Of a stretch of DNA of 64,000 nt, positions 52,754 through 63,100 are shown one piece after another (the stretch's first letter is position 1; every line of letters begins with the position of its first letter). The DNA lies in contig NZ_JAHLME010000003.1 in assembly GCF_018919395.1 (NCBI RefSeq), forward strand, positions 868,001 through 932,000, given 5' to 3'. A program made the position numbers and the translations under genes. The stretch comes from Geomonas azotofigens. Its GTDB lineage: Bacteria; Desulfobacterota; Desulfuromonadia; Geobacterales; Geobacteraceae. Under the pieces are notes generated by a model. It did not search any database. It saw nothing but the letters and a program-made list of their open reading frames with translations, and had not been told where the DNA came from.

Positions 52754-55700
52754 AAACTGATGATCTGAAACCTGCCGTCTCCAGCAACGGAACTCAGCTT
52801 GCCATCATCGGCATCGGTTGCCTCTTCCCGCAGGCCGCGGATAAAAACGCCTACTGGGCCAACATCAAAGACGGGGTCGACGCCATCACGGAAGTCCCCT
52901 CAACCCACTGGCCGTTGGACGCGTATTACGACGAGGATCAGAAGAGCCCGGACCGCACCTACGGCCGCCGCGGCGGCTTCCTGTCGCCGGTCGACTTCAA
53001 CCCGATGGAATTCAACATCCCGCCCAACGTGCTGGAGGCGATCGACACCTCGCAGTTGCTGGGACTGGTGGCCGCCGGGCAGGCCCTCAAGGACGCCGGC
53101 TACGGCCCGGACCGCGCCTTCGACAAGAGCAACGTCTCCGTCATCCTGGGGGTCACCGGTACCCTGGAGCTGGTGATACCGCTGGGGGCGCGCCTCGGGC
53201 ATCCGGTCTGGCGTTCCGCGCTCAAGGACGCCGGTGTCGACGAAGCCACCGCCAAGGACGTGGTCGAGCGTATCTCCGACTCCTACGTCCCATGGCAGGA
53301 AAACTCCTTCCCCGGCCTTTTAGGCAACGTGGTGGCGGGCAGGATCAGCAAGCAGTACGACCTGGGCGGCACCAACTGCGTGGTCGACGCCGCCTGCGCG
53401 AGCTCCTTCAGCGCGCTGCACCTGGCCTCTATGGAGCTCATGTCGGGCAAATCGGACATCGTCGTGAGCGGTGGCATCGACACCTTCAACGATATCTTCA
53501 TGTACATGTGCTTTAGCAAGACCCCCGCCCTTTCCCCCACCGGTAACGCCAAGCCGTTCGACGTCTCGGCCGACGGCACCATCCTGGGCGAAGGGCTCGG
53601 CATCGTGGTCTTGAAGCGCCTGGCGGACGCTGAGCGCGACGGCGACCAGATCTACGCGGTAATCCGCGGCATCGGTTCTTCCAGCGACGGCAAAGGGGAC
53701 GCCATCTACGCGCCGAGCTCTGCCGGTCAGAAGAAGGCACTCCTCAACGCCTACAGGAACGCGGACGTCACGCCGGAAACCATCGGCATGCTGGAAGCGC
53801 ACGGCACCGGCACCAAGGTCGGCGACGCCGTCGAAGTGAGCGCGCTGCGCGAGGTGTACGGCAAGGCCGATAACCCGTGGTGCGCCCTCGGCTCGGTGAA
53901 GTCACAGATCGGCCACACCAAGGCCGCGGCGGGTTCCGCCGGCCTCATCAAGGCCGCGCTCGCCCTGCACCACAAGGTGATCCCGCCTACCATCAAGGTG
54001 CAGACCCCGCAGCAGACGGTTGTGGGCGACAGTTCCCCCTTCTATCTCCCGACAGCCAAGCGTCCCTGGTTTCCCCGTCCCGATGCGCCGCGCCGCGCCG
54101 CGGTCAGCGCCTTCGGTTTCGGCGGCTCCAACTTCCACGTGGTCCTCGAGGAATATCAGCCCAAAAAGCAGGGCGTGGACTGGGACGGCAACACGCAGAT
54201 CCTGGCCTTCTCCGGTGCCGACGGCGCCACCCTGGCCGCCAAGCTCGACTCGGTTCCCGGCGACAGCGCCTGGGGCGCCCTGCGCGACCTGGCGCTTAAC
54301 TCCCGCGCCTCCTTCGACGCGAAGGCGCCCTGCCGTCTCGCGCTGGTCGTGGAGCACGGCAAGACCAACCTCGCCTCCCTGGTGAAGAACGCCCGCGCCA
54401 TGCTGGACAAGAACGCGAAATCCGCCTGGCAGACACCCGACGGCGCCTACTTTGCCTGCGGCGGCGCGCCCGGCAAGCTCGGCATGCTGTTCCCCGGCCA
54501 GGGCTCGCAATACACCGGGATGCTCAACGACCTCGCCTGCACGTTCCCGCAGGTGCTCGATGCCGTTGTCGCTGCCAACGAGGGGTTCACCACCGCTGAC
54601 GGCAAGATGCTTTCCGATTTGATTTACCCCCCCTCCTCCTTCGATGAGGCAGGCCGCGCCAAGCAGGAAGAGGAACTGCGCGCCACCCAGGTCGCCCAGC
54701 CCGCCATCGGCGCCACCAGCCTCGGTGCACTGCGCGTGCTGCGCGATTTCGGCGTCGAACCCGACGCGGTCGCCGGTCACAGCTACGGTGAACTCACCGC
54801 CCTGTGCGCCGCCGGAAGGCTCGACGAAAGCGCCCTGCACGAACTGTCCCGCCTGCGCGGCAAGCTGATGGGCGCCGGCTCCGGTGACAAGGGGAGCATG
54901 TTGGCCGTCTCCGCGCCGCTGGAAAAGATCGCCGAGGTCGTCGCCGCCGAGAAGCTCGACCTGGTCATCGCCAACAAGAACGCCCCCACCCAGGCCGTTC
55001 TTTCCGGCGCCAGCGCCGAGATCAAGCGCGCCGTGACCGTCTTCAAAGGACTCGGCCTTACCTGCAAGGAGTTGCCGGTTGCCGCCGCCTTCCATAGCGC
55101 GCTGGTCGCCGACGCCGCCAGGCCGTTCCTGGCCGCGCTGGAAAAGATCGACATGCCGCAGGCGAAGATCCCGGTCTACGCCAACACCACCGCCGCCGTC
55201 TACCCGGCCGACGCGACCGCTGCCAAGGCACAGCTTGCCGCCCAACTCGCCAAGCCGGTCGAGTTCGTCGCCGAGATCGAGGCTATGTACGCCGCCGGGA
55301 TCACCAACTTCGTCGAAGTGGGCCCGGGCAACCGGCTGACGGGCCTCGCGCAGGCCATCCTCGGCAATCGTCCCCACGCAGCCTTCGCCCTCGATGCCTC
55401 CTCCGGCAAGCGTGGCGGGGTCGCCGACCTGGCCCGCACCCTGGCGCAGCTTGCCGTGCTCGGCTACGGCGTGAACATGGCGCTCTGGGACGAGGGGCAT
55501 ACCCCCGCCCCGGCACCGACCGGCAAGAAGCCCGCGCTGACCATCCCGCTCTGCGGCGCCAACTACGTGAAAGCCAAGCCGAAGAAGCCGCCGGTCCAGC
55601 CGAAACCCGTCATGGTGGCGGCACCGCAGGCTCCGGTCGCTACGGCAGCAGCATCCGCTGCTCCGGCTCAAGCCGCAGCCGCCGTACCGCAGCAAGCCGG

Positions 55701-58700
55701 CTACCAGAACGCCGCACCCGTAGCGCCTGCCTATCAGCCGCAGCCTGTCGCTCAGCCGGCCTCTCATGGCGCGTTGAACGAGTCCCTGCGCCTGGCCCGT
55801 GAAGGAATGGCTGTTCTGCAGAAAATGCAGGAGGATACCGCGCTGCTGCACCGCCGCTTCCTCGAAGGGCAGGAAGCCGCAGCGAAGACCTTCCAGACAC
55901 TCCTCGAACAGCAGCAACGGCTCATCATGGGCGCACCGATTGCTCCGGCCACCTACGCGACGCCGGCTGCAGTTGCACCGGCCGCGCCCGTCGCCGTCCC
56001 GCAGGCGCCTGCCTACGTGGCCCCGGTTGCCGCTCCGGTTGCCGCCCCGGTTGCCGCTGCTGTTGCCGTTGCCGCTCCGGCTGTTGCCATTGCAGCTGCG
56101 TCGCCTGTCGTGGCCGCGCCCGCTGTTTCGGCACCTGCCGCTCCGAAAGGCGCCGACGCCAGTCAGATTACCCAGACCCTCTTGACCGTGATCTCCGAGA
56201 AGACCGGCTATCCCATTGAGATGCTTGAACTGGACATGGGCATGGATTCCGATCTCGGCATCGATTCCATTAAGCGCGTCGAGATCCTCTCCACCCTGCA
56301 GGAGCGCCTTCCGGGCTCTCCGGTGATTGGACCTGAGCACCTCGGCACCCTGCGCACCTTGGGGGACATCGCCGGGCACCTCGCCGCCGGTACCGTATCG
56401 ACCGTCGCTGCCAGCGCTGCCGCGCCCGTTGCCGCGCCGCAAGCGGGTGCCGCCGCCAGCCAGGTAACCGAAACCCTCCTCGCCGTGGTCAGCGAGAAGA
56501 CCGGCTACCCGGCTGAGATGCTGGAACTCGAGATGGGCATGGATTCCGACCTCGGCATCGATTCCATCAAGCGGGTAGAGATCCTCTCCACGCTGCAGGA
56601 GCGCCTGCCCGGCTCCCCGGCCATCGGCCCCGAGCACCTGGGCACCCTGCGCACGCTGGGCGACATCGCGGGCCATCTCGCCGCTGGTGCGGTTGCCGTT
56701 GCCGCAGTAGCACCCGTTGCTGTCGCCGTTGTCGCCCCCAACGCTGGCGTCGATGCCGCACAGGTGACAGAAACTCTCCTCGCCGTCGTGAGCGAGAAGA
56801 CTGGCTACCCTGTGGAAATGCTCGAACTGGAAATGGGGATGGACTCGGACCTCGGCATCGACTCCATCAAGCGGGTCGAAATCCTGTCCACACTGCAGGA
56901 GCGCCTTCCCGGTTCCCCGGCTATCGGCCCCGAACACCTGGGCACTTTACGTACCCTGGGCGATATCGCCGGGCACCTCGCCGCTGGCACGGCTTCCGTA
57001 GCAGCAGCAGCGCCGGTAGCAGCACCTCAAGCTGCGGCAGCGGCACCTGCCGGTGCAGACGTCGCCGCCGTCCTGCTTGAGGTAGTGAGCGAGAAGACGG
57101 GCTATCCGACCGAGATGCTTGAACTGACCATGGGCATGGACTCCGACCTCGGCATCGACTCCATCAAGCGCGTCGAGATCCTGTCCACGCTGCAGGAGCG
57201 CCTCCCCGGCTCGCCGACCATCGGGCCGGAACACCTGGGCACCCTGCGCACCCTGGGCGACATCGCCGGCTTCCTCGGTGCCGGACCTGCCGCTGCTACG
57301 GTTGCTGCTGTTGCCGCCCCGACTGCGCCTGCTGCACCCGTTGCGGCCCCAACCGCCGCTGTCGATCACGCCGCCGTCTGCGAAGCCCTGCTCGAAGTCG
57401 TCAGCGACAAGACCGGCTACCCGGCCGAGATGCTGGAACTGACCATGGGCATGGACTCAGACCTGGGCATCGACTCGATCAAGCGGGTCGAGATCCTTTC
57501 CGCCCTGCAGGAGCGCCTCCCGGCCTGCCCGGCCATCGGCCCGGAACACCTGGGGACGCTACGGACCTTGGGCGACATCGCGAACTTCCTCGCTGGTCCT
57601 GCACAACCGGCACAACCGGCTGCTTCCGCACCGGTCGCCCCTGCCGCTGTCGAGGTTGCTGCTCCTGTCTCTACCGATGCAGCGCCTGCCGTTGCCGCTG
57701 CCGCTCCGGTAGAGACAACCGCTCACCCGATCCAGCGCAGCTCCATGATCCCGGTGCTGCTCGGAGACAGCGACGACGACGCCGTCACCCTCGCCAACGA
57801 CGGCGAGATCTGGGTCACCGACGACGGCTCCGCCTTTGCCGCGGAACTGTGCGGCATTCTGCTCGAGCACGGCTGCTCGGTGCGCAAGGTGAACGCGGCA
57901 CAGGCACAACAGATCGCACCGGCCGGGAAGCTCTCCGGCCTGGTCATCTGCGCGCCCGTGGCCGGCACCGACGACCTGTTCCTGGAAAACGCCTTCCTGC
58001 TCCTCAAGAACGCCGCAACGGCCTTGATCGAGTCCGGACGCGCCGACGGCGCCGTGTGCGTCACGGTTTCCCGCCTGGACGGCGCCTTCGGTTTCGGCTC
58101 TACCAAGACGCTGAAGGATCCCCTTTCCGGCGCCCTGGCCGGTCTCACCAAGACCGCCGCCTTCGAATGGCCGGAAGTCACCTGCAAGGCGATCGACCTG
58201 GGCGAATTCGCCCATCCCGCAGCCGCCGCAGGCGCCGTGGCCGTCGAAATGCTGCGGAGCGGACCGGTCGAAGTCGGCCTCACCCCGGAAGGTCGTTTCG
58301 GCCTGCAGACTGCCGTGCTTCCGGCCGCATCGGCCCCGACCGATCCGGTCCTGGAGCAGGGTGACGTCGTGGTCATCACCGGCGGCGGCCGAGGTGTGAC
58401 CGCCGTTTCGGCGCTGGCGCTGGCGAAGGAATATCATCCGTTCCTGGTGCTTCTCGGCCGCAGCCCGGAGCCGCAGGAGGAACCCGCCTGGCTCGCCGGC
58501 ATCGCAGACGAAGGTGAGATCAAGCGCGCCATCATGCAGCACGCCACCGGCAAGCTCCATCCCCGCGAAATCGAGGAGCGTTACCGCTCCGTGGTTGCCG
58601 GGCGCGAACTGCGCGAGACGCTGACCGCCATCGCCGCCACCGGCGCCGAGGCCATCTACCGTTCGGTCGACATCCGTGACCAGAGCGCGATGGAGCTCCT

Positions 58701-60102
58701 GCTCGGCGAGGTGCGTCGCGCCCATGGCCCGATCCGCGGCGTGGTGCACGGCGCCGGCGTCCTGGCCGACCGCCTCATCGTGGACAAGACCCCGGAGCAG
58801 TTCGAACAGGTCTACAGCACCAAGGTGCACGGCCTGCGCGCCCTGCTGCACGCCACCCGCAACGACGACTTGAAGTTCGTCGCCCTCTTCTCCTCCTCCA
58901 CGGGGCGTTTCGGCCGCGTGGGCCAGGTGGATTACGCCGTTGCCAACGAGGTACTCAACAAGACGGCCCAGGCCGAGGCGCGCCGCCGCACCGGCTGCCG
59001 CTGCGTCAGCATCAACTGGGGTCCGTGGGACGGCGGCATGGTCACGCCCGCGCTGAAGAAGGTCTTCGCTGCCGAGGGAATCGGCGTCATAGGCCTCGCC
59101 GAGGGTGGCGAATTCCTGGCGCGCGAAATCTCCGCCGCCGATGCGCCGGTAGAGATCGTCGCCATCGCGCAGCTTCCTGAACAGGCAAGCGCCGCCGCGC
59201 CCGCTGCCGGCAAGCCGCAGAGCCTGTCCGAGGCGTTCTCGCTTACGCTCACCGTTCCGGAATACCCCTTCCTGCGCTCTCACGTGCTGGACGGCAAGGC
59301 GGTGCTCCCCATGGCGGTCATCGTCGAGTGGCTCGCCCACGGCGCGCTGCACGGCAACCCCGGTTTCCGCTTCCACGGTTTCAACGACCTGCGCATCTGC
59401 AAGGGGGTGGTCTTCGAGGACAACACCCCGTTCAAGTTGAACGTGATGGCGGGACGTGCGGAAAAACGCGAGTCGTTCTGGCTTGTTCCGGTTGAAATGT
59501 GCAGCCCGGGCGTCAACGGCAAGACCATCCTGCACGCCCGTGCCGAGATCGTGCTGGCAACCAAGCATCCCGAGGGGATCCGCTCCATCAAGGAAATCCC
59601 GAGCACCCCGTACGCCCCGTACGACGGCATGATCTACAACAACGAGCGCCTGTTCCACGGGCCGGACCTGCACGGCATCGAGCAGGTGGACGGCTGCTCC
59701 GCCAAGGGAATCGCCGCCTCGGTCAAGGGTGCCCCGGCGCCCGCCAAATGGATCAGGCGCCCCCTGAGGAGTTCCTGGCTCACCGACCCGCTGGTCATAG
59801 ACAGCGCTTTCCAGATGATGATCCTCTGGAGCTTCGAGCGTTTCGGCGCGGGTTCGCTCCCCTGCTTCGCCGGGCGCTACCGCCAGTTCCAGGAGTCCTT
59901 CCCGCGCGAGGGGGTCCAGGTGGTCATCCGCGTCACCTCGGAGAGCAAGCACGGCGCCAGCGCCGACATGGAGTTCCTCGACCGCAGCAGCGGCAAACTG
60001 GTGGCGCGCCTCGAAGGGTACGAGTGCGTCATCGATCCTTCCCTGAAACAGGCCTTCCAGCGCAACAAGCTTAGGACCGTAACTGTTGTGGGGGCGGCAT
60101 AG
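52747..60102 (+). CDS. pfaA: PfaA: KS-MAT-5xACP-KR-DH subunit of the PUFA-type synthase
   Basis: 2451 residues. It starts at TTG (52747 or 52750), overlapping the pfaD stop, with AAGGAG inside pfaD. Domains: ketosynthase (about 15-460, Cys217 in DAACASS); malonyl acyltransferase (about 575-880, Ser679 in GHSYGE); a coiled-coil linker (about 1015-1060); five acyl carrier domains with phosphopantetheine Ser at 1174, 1273, 1373, 1472 and 1577 in LGIDSIK, joined by Ala/Pro linkers; ketoreductase (about 1850-2130, TGGGRG at 1878, Tyr2063 in YAVAN); and a C-terminal polyketide-type dehydratase with HxxxGxxxxP at 2179 and DxxxQ at 2352. It builds the acyl chain iteratively from malonyl units. The dehydratase looks complete. 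Confidence 0.97.
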   Translation: MLKTDDLKPAVSSNGTQLAIIGIGCLFPQAADKNAYWANIKDGVDAITEVPSTHWPLDAYYDEDQKSPDRTYGRRGGFLSPVDFNPMEFNIPPNVLEAIDTSQLLGLVAAGQALKDAGYGPDRAFDKSNVSVILGVTGTLELVIPLGARLGHPVWRSALKDAGVDEATAKDVVERISDSYVPWQENSFPGLLGNVVAGRISKQYDLGGTNCVVDAACASSFSALHLASMELMSGKSDIVVSGGIDTFNDIFMYMCFSKTPALSPTGNAKPFDVSADGTILGEGLGIVVLKRLADAERDGDQIYAVIRGIGSSSDGKGDAIYAPSSAGQKKALLNAYRNADVTPETIGMLEAHGTGTKVGDAVEVSALREVYGKADNPWCALGSVKSQIGHTKAAAGSAGLIKAALALHHKVIPPTIKVQTPQQTVVGDSSPFYLPTAKRPWFPRPDAPRRAAVSAFGFGGSNFHVVLEEYQPKKQGVDWDGNTQILAFSGADGATLAAKLDSVPGDSAWGALRDLALNSRASFDAKAPCRLALVVEHGKTNLASLVKNARAMLDKNAKSAWQTPDGAYFACGGAPGKLGMLFPGQGSQYTGMLNDLACTFPQVLDAVVAANEGFTTADGKMLSDLIYPPSSFDEAGRAKQEEELRATQVAQPAIGATSLGALRVLRDFGVEPDAVAGHSYGELTALCAAGRLDESALHELSRLRGKLMGAGSGDKGSMLAVSAPLEKIAEVVAAEKLDLVIANKNAPTQAVLSGASAEIKRAVTVFKGLGLTCKELPVAAAFHSALVADAARPFLAALEKIDMPQAKIPVYANTTAAVYPADATAAKAQLAAQLAKPVEFVAEIEAMYAAGITNFVEVGPGNRLTGLAQAILGNRPHAAFALDASSGKRGGVADLARTLAQLAVLGYGVNMALWDEGHTPAPAPTGKKPALTIPLCGANYVKAKPKKPPVQPKPVMVAAPQAPVATAAASAAPAQAAAAVPQQAGYQNAAPVAPAYQPQPVAQPASHGALNESLRLAREGMAVLQKMQEDTALLHRRFLEGQEAAAKTFQTLLEQQQRLIMGAPIAPATYATPAAVAPAAPVAVPQAPAYVAPVAAPVAAPVAAAVAVAAPAVAIAAASPVVAAPAVSAPAAPKGADASQITQTLLTVISEKTGYPIEMLELDMGMDSDLGIDSIKRVEILSTLQERLPGSPVIGPEHLGTLRTLGDIAGHLAAGTVSTVAASAAAPVAAPQAGAAASQVTETLLAVVSEKTGYPAEMLELEMGMDSDLGIDSIKRVEILSTLQERLPGSPAIGPEHLGTLRTLGDIAGHLAAGAVAVAAVAPVAVAVVAPNAGVDAAQVTETLLAVVSEKTGYPVEMLELEMGMDSDLGIDSIKRVEILSTLQERLPGSPAIGPEHLGTLRTLGDIAGHLAAGTASVAAAAPVAAPQAAAAAPAGADVAAVLLEVVSEKTGYPTEMLELTMGMDSDLGIDSIKRVEILSTLQERLPGSPTIGPEHLGTLRTLGDIAGFLGAGPAAATVAAVAAPTAPAAPVAAPTAAVDHAAVCEALLEVVSDKTGYPAEMLELTMGMDSDLGIDSIKRVEILSALQERLPACPAIGPEHLGTLRTLGDIANFLAGPAQPAQPAASAPVAPAAVEVAAPVSTDAAPAVAAAAPVETTAHPIQRSSMIPVLLGDSDDDAVTLANDGEIWVTDDGSAFAAELCGILLEHGCSVRKVNAAQAQQIAPAGKLSGLVICAPVAGTDDLFLENAFLLLKNAATALIESGRADGAVCVTVSRLDGAFGFGSTKTLKDPLSGALAGLTKTAAFEWPEVTCKAIDLGEFAHPAAAAGAVAVEMLRSGPVEVGLTPEGRFGLQTAVLPAASAPTDPVLEQGDVVVITGGGRGVTAVSALALAKEYHPFLVLLGRSPEPQEEPAWLAGIADEGEIKRAIMQHATGKLHPREIEERYRSVVAGRELRETLTAIAATGAEAIYRSVDIRDQSAMELLLGEVRRAHGPIRGVVHGAGVLADRLIVDKTPEQFEQVYSTKVHGLRALLHATRNDDLKFVALFSSSTGRFGRVGQVDYAVANEVLNKTAQAEARRRTGCRCVSINWGPWDGGMVTPALKKVFAAEGIGVIGLAEGGEFLAREISAADAPVEIVAIAQLPEQASAAAPAAGKPQSLSEAFSLTLTVPEYPFLRSHVLDGKAVLPMAVIVEWLAHGALHGNPGFRFHGFNDLRICKGVVFEDNTPFKLNVMAGRAEKRESFWLVPVEMCSPGVNGKTILHARAEIVLATKHPEGIRSIKEIPSTPYAPYDGMIYNNERLFHGPDLHGIEQVDGCSAKGIAASVKGAPAPAKWIRRPLRSSWLTDPLVIDSAFQMMILWSFERFGAGSLPCFAGRYRQFQESFPREGVQVVIRVTSESKHGASADMEFLDRSSGKLVARLEGYECVIDPSLKQAFQRNKLRTVTVVGAA
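56155..57595 (+). repeat. Five tandem acyl carrier protein repeats within pfaA
   Basis: Five units of about 300 bases (99, 100, 99 and 105 codons between active serines) encode nearly identical MGMDSDLGIDSIKRVEIL cores. Variation is mostly in the Ala/Pro linkers and at third codon positions. Such repeats can gain or lose units by recombination; carrier number is known to affect product yield in PUFA synthases. Confidence 0.95.
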
Positions 60103-60104
60103 GC

Positions 60105-63100
60105 ATGAAGCAGCAGTCGCCTTCCGTGGCAATCGTCGGCCTGGGCGGGATCTTTCCCGACGCGCCGGAACTGACAACTTTTTGGGAAAATATCCGTAAC
60201 GCCAAGAGCGCCGCGCGCGAGGTACCGGCCGGACGCTGGGCCCTCGCGGCTGACGCTGCCTTCCATCCCGAGGCGGGCAAGCCGGACCACGTCTACTCCA
60301 AGCGTGGCTGTTTCATCGACAGTCTCCCTCCCCTGTCCTCGCTTTCCGGGCTGCACATCGACCCGAAGCTTGCCGACGGGCTCGATCCCGCTTGCCACCT
60401 GCTGCTGCACGCCGGCAAGCGCGCCTTCGACAGCGCGGTCACCGCGAAACTGGACCGCTCCCGCGTCGGCGTCATCATCGGCAACCTGGCCCTCCCCAGC
60501 GAAAAATCCGCCGAGTTCTCCCGCGCCCTCTTGGGGCGCACCTTCGAGGAAAAGCTTTTAGGGCACGCGGGCAACGACCCGATCCCCAACCCGCTCAACC
60601 GTTACGTGGCGGGGCTCCCGGCCGGGCTTCTGTCCGCCGCGCTTGGCCTGGGCGGAGGGTGCAGCACCCTGGACGCCGCCTGCGCCTCCTCGCTCTACGC
60701 CATCAAGCTCGCCTGCGACGAACTTCTTTCCGGCCGCGCCGACGCCATGCTGACGGGTGGCCTGTCCCGTCCTGATCCGCTCTACACCCAGATGGGCTTC
60801 GCCCAGCTGCGCGCCCTGTCCCGGCGCGGCATCTGCTCCCCCTTCGACGCCTCCGGCGACGGCCTGGTGGTGGGCGAAGGCGCCGGCATCTTCGTGCTCA
60901 AGCGCCTGGACGACGCCATCGCCCAGGGCGATCGCATCTATGGCGTGATCAAGGGGATTGGCCTCTCCAACGACGTGGGCGGCAGCCTCCTGGCGCCCAT
61001 GGCCGACGGGCAACTGCGCGCCATGCGCGCCGCCTACGAGAAGGCCGGCTGGCAGCCGCAGGACGTGGACCTGATCGAGTGTCATGCCACGGGTACCCCG
61101 GTCGGCGACGCCACCGAGGTCGGCAGCCTCAGGGAACTCTGGGGCGACGCGTCAGGCAAGGGATGCGTCATCGGCTCGGTAAAGTCCAACATCGGGCATC
61201 TCCTCACCGCCGCCGGTTCCGCCGCCTTGACCAAGGTTCTCCTGGCCATGGCCGAGGAAACCCTGCCGCCGACCGCGAACTTCAAACAGGCGCCGGAGAA
61301 CTTCCGACTTGATGAGAGCCCGTTCCGCGTTCTGCAGGGGGCGACCCCGTGGCAGCGCCGTGCCGACGGCGTCCCCCGCCGTGCCGCCGTCTCCGCCTTC
61401 GGTTTCGGCGGCATCAACGCGCACCTGCTGGTCGAGGAATGGCTCCCCACTGGTACGAACGCCGTTGCCGCAGAGCCGCCGAAAAAGGGTGGTCCGGTGG
61501 CGGTGGTCGGCCTCGACGCCCGCTTCGGCAAGTGGCAGGATCTGAAATCCTTCCAGGCTAGGGCCCTCGGCGGTGACGCCGACGCCAAGACCTCGAACCC
61601 CAAAGACTGGTGGGGTGCCGAGCAAAGCGCCTGGTTCGCCACCGAAAAGCTGAAGGACACCCCCTTCTCCGGCTACTACCTGGACGAGTTCGCCCAACCG
61701 ACCGACCAGTTCCGCATCCCGCCCAAAGAGCTGGAGGAGATGCTGCCGCAGCAACTCCTCATGCTTCAGTCCGCCGCGGCCGCCATCAAGGACGCGGGGA
61801 TGGACCGCGGCGACAACCTGCGCGCCGGCGTCTTTGTCGGTATCGCACTTGACTTGAACAGTACCAACTTCGCCTTCCGCTGGACCATCGCGGCGAAGGC
61901 TGAGGCATGGGCGCGCCAGCTCGGCCTGCAGCTCTCCCCGGAGGAACTGGAGCGGTGGATTGAACAACTGCGCGACCAGGCCGGCCCTGCACTCACCGCG
62001 AATCGGACCATGGGCGCCCTCGGCAGCGTGGTCGCCAGCCGGGTGGCGCGTGAATTCCGCTGCGGCGGCCCCAGCTTCACCATGTCCAGCGAGGAAAGCT
62101 CGGGCCTGCGCGCGCTGGAAACCGCCGTGCGCCAGCTGCAGTCCAACGAAATCGACCGCGCCATCGTGGGCGCCGTGGACTTGGCCGGCGATTTCAGGGC
62201 GGTCATCGGCCAGCACTTGAACCGTCCCTACTCCGGCTTTGGCAGTGCCACCCCCTTCGACCAGTCCGCCGACGGCACCGTGGTCGGCGAAGGTGCCGCT
62301 ACCGTGATCCTGAAGCGCCTGGAAGATGCCGAGCGTGACGGCGACCGGATCTATGCCGTCATCGGCGGCATCGGCAGCGCAAGCGGCGAAGTCATGCTCC
62401 CCGGCGTCCCCGCCTACCGTCACGCGCTAGAACGTGCCTACGGCGAGGCGGATGTCGCACCCGCAAGCGTCGGTCTCATCGAGGCCCACGGCAGCGGCAA
62501 CGCGGCCGAAGACCGGATGGAAGCCGCCGCCCTTACTGAGTTCTTCGACGAACCGGGCCCCACGGCACAACCGAGACGTATCCCGGTCGCCAGCGTGAAG
62601 GCCGATGTCGGTCACACCGGCGCAGCTTCCGGTCTCGCCTCGCTGGTGCGCGGCTGCCTGGCGCTGTACCAGGAGATCATCCCTGGAACCCGTGCCGGCG
62701 AGCGACCCGTCAGCCAACTCTCCGGCAACGGCGCACTCTTTCTCCCCAACGGGTCGCGCTACTGGCTGAGAAACCGCAGCGAAGGCGCACGCCATGCCGG
62801 TGTCAGCGTCTTCGGCGTGGACGGCAGCGTAAGCCACGTCGTGCTGCAGGGCTACGACAACGTGCCCGAGCGGGCCGCTATCGAGCGCGTGGCACCGCTT
62901 GCCGGCTGGGACGAGTTCCTGTTCAGCGTCACCGGCGCAGATCGCCAGGAGCTCGCTGAAGGCATCAGGCAGTTGCGGGAGACAGCCGAGAAAAGGCCGG
63001 CACCCGATATGGCCACCCTTTCCCGGCGCGTCTGCAAGGAAAGCAGCGCTTCCGGCGCACCTTTGGCGGTATCCCTGGTGGCCCGCAGCGCCGACGAGCT

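Noticed and set aside
53902-56937. A 1011-codon open frame on the minus strand
   Set aside because: It lies wholly inside pfaA, whose domains are unmistakable. The antisense frame is an effect of GC-rich codons and gives Gly/Arg/Asp-rich sequence with no domain.
56155-57595. Regular 300-base repeats as a CRISPR or satellite array
   Set aside because: They are in frame and encode acyl carrier domains with the conserved serine.
57559-60177. An 872-codon open frame on the minus strand
   Set aside because: It is antisense to the ketoreductase and dehydratase part of pfaA, with no recognisable motif and no ribosome site.
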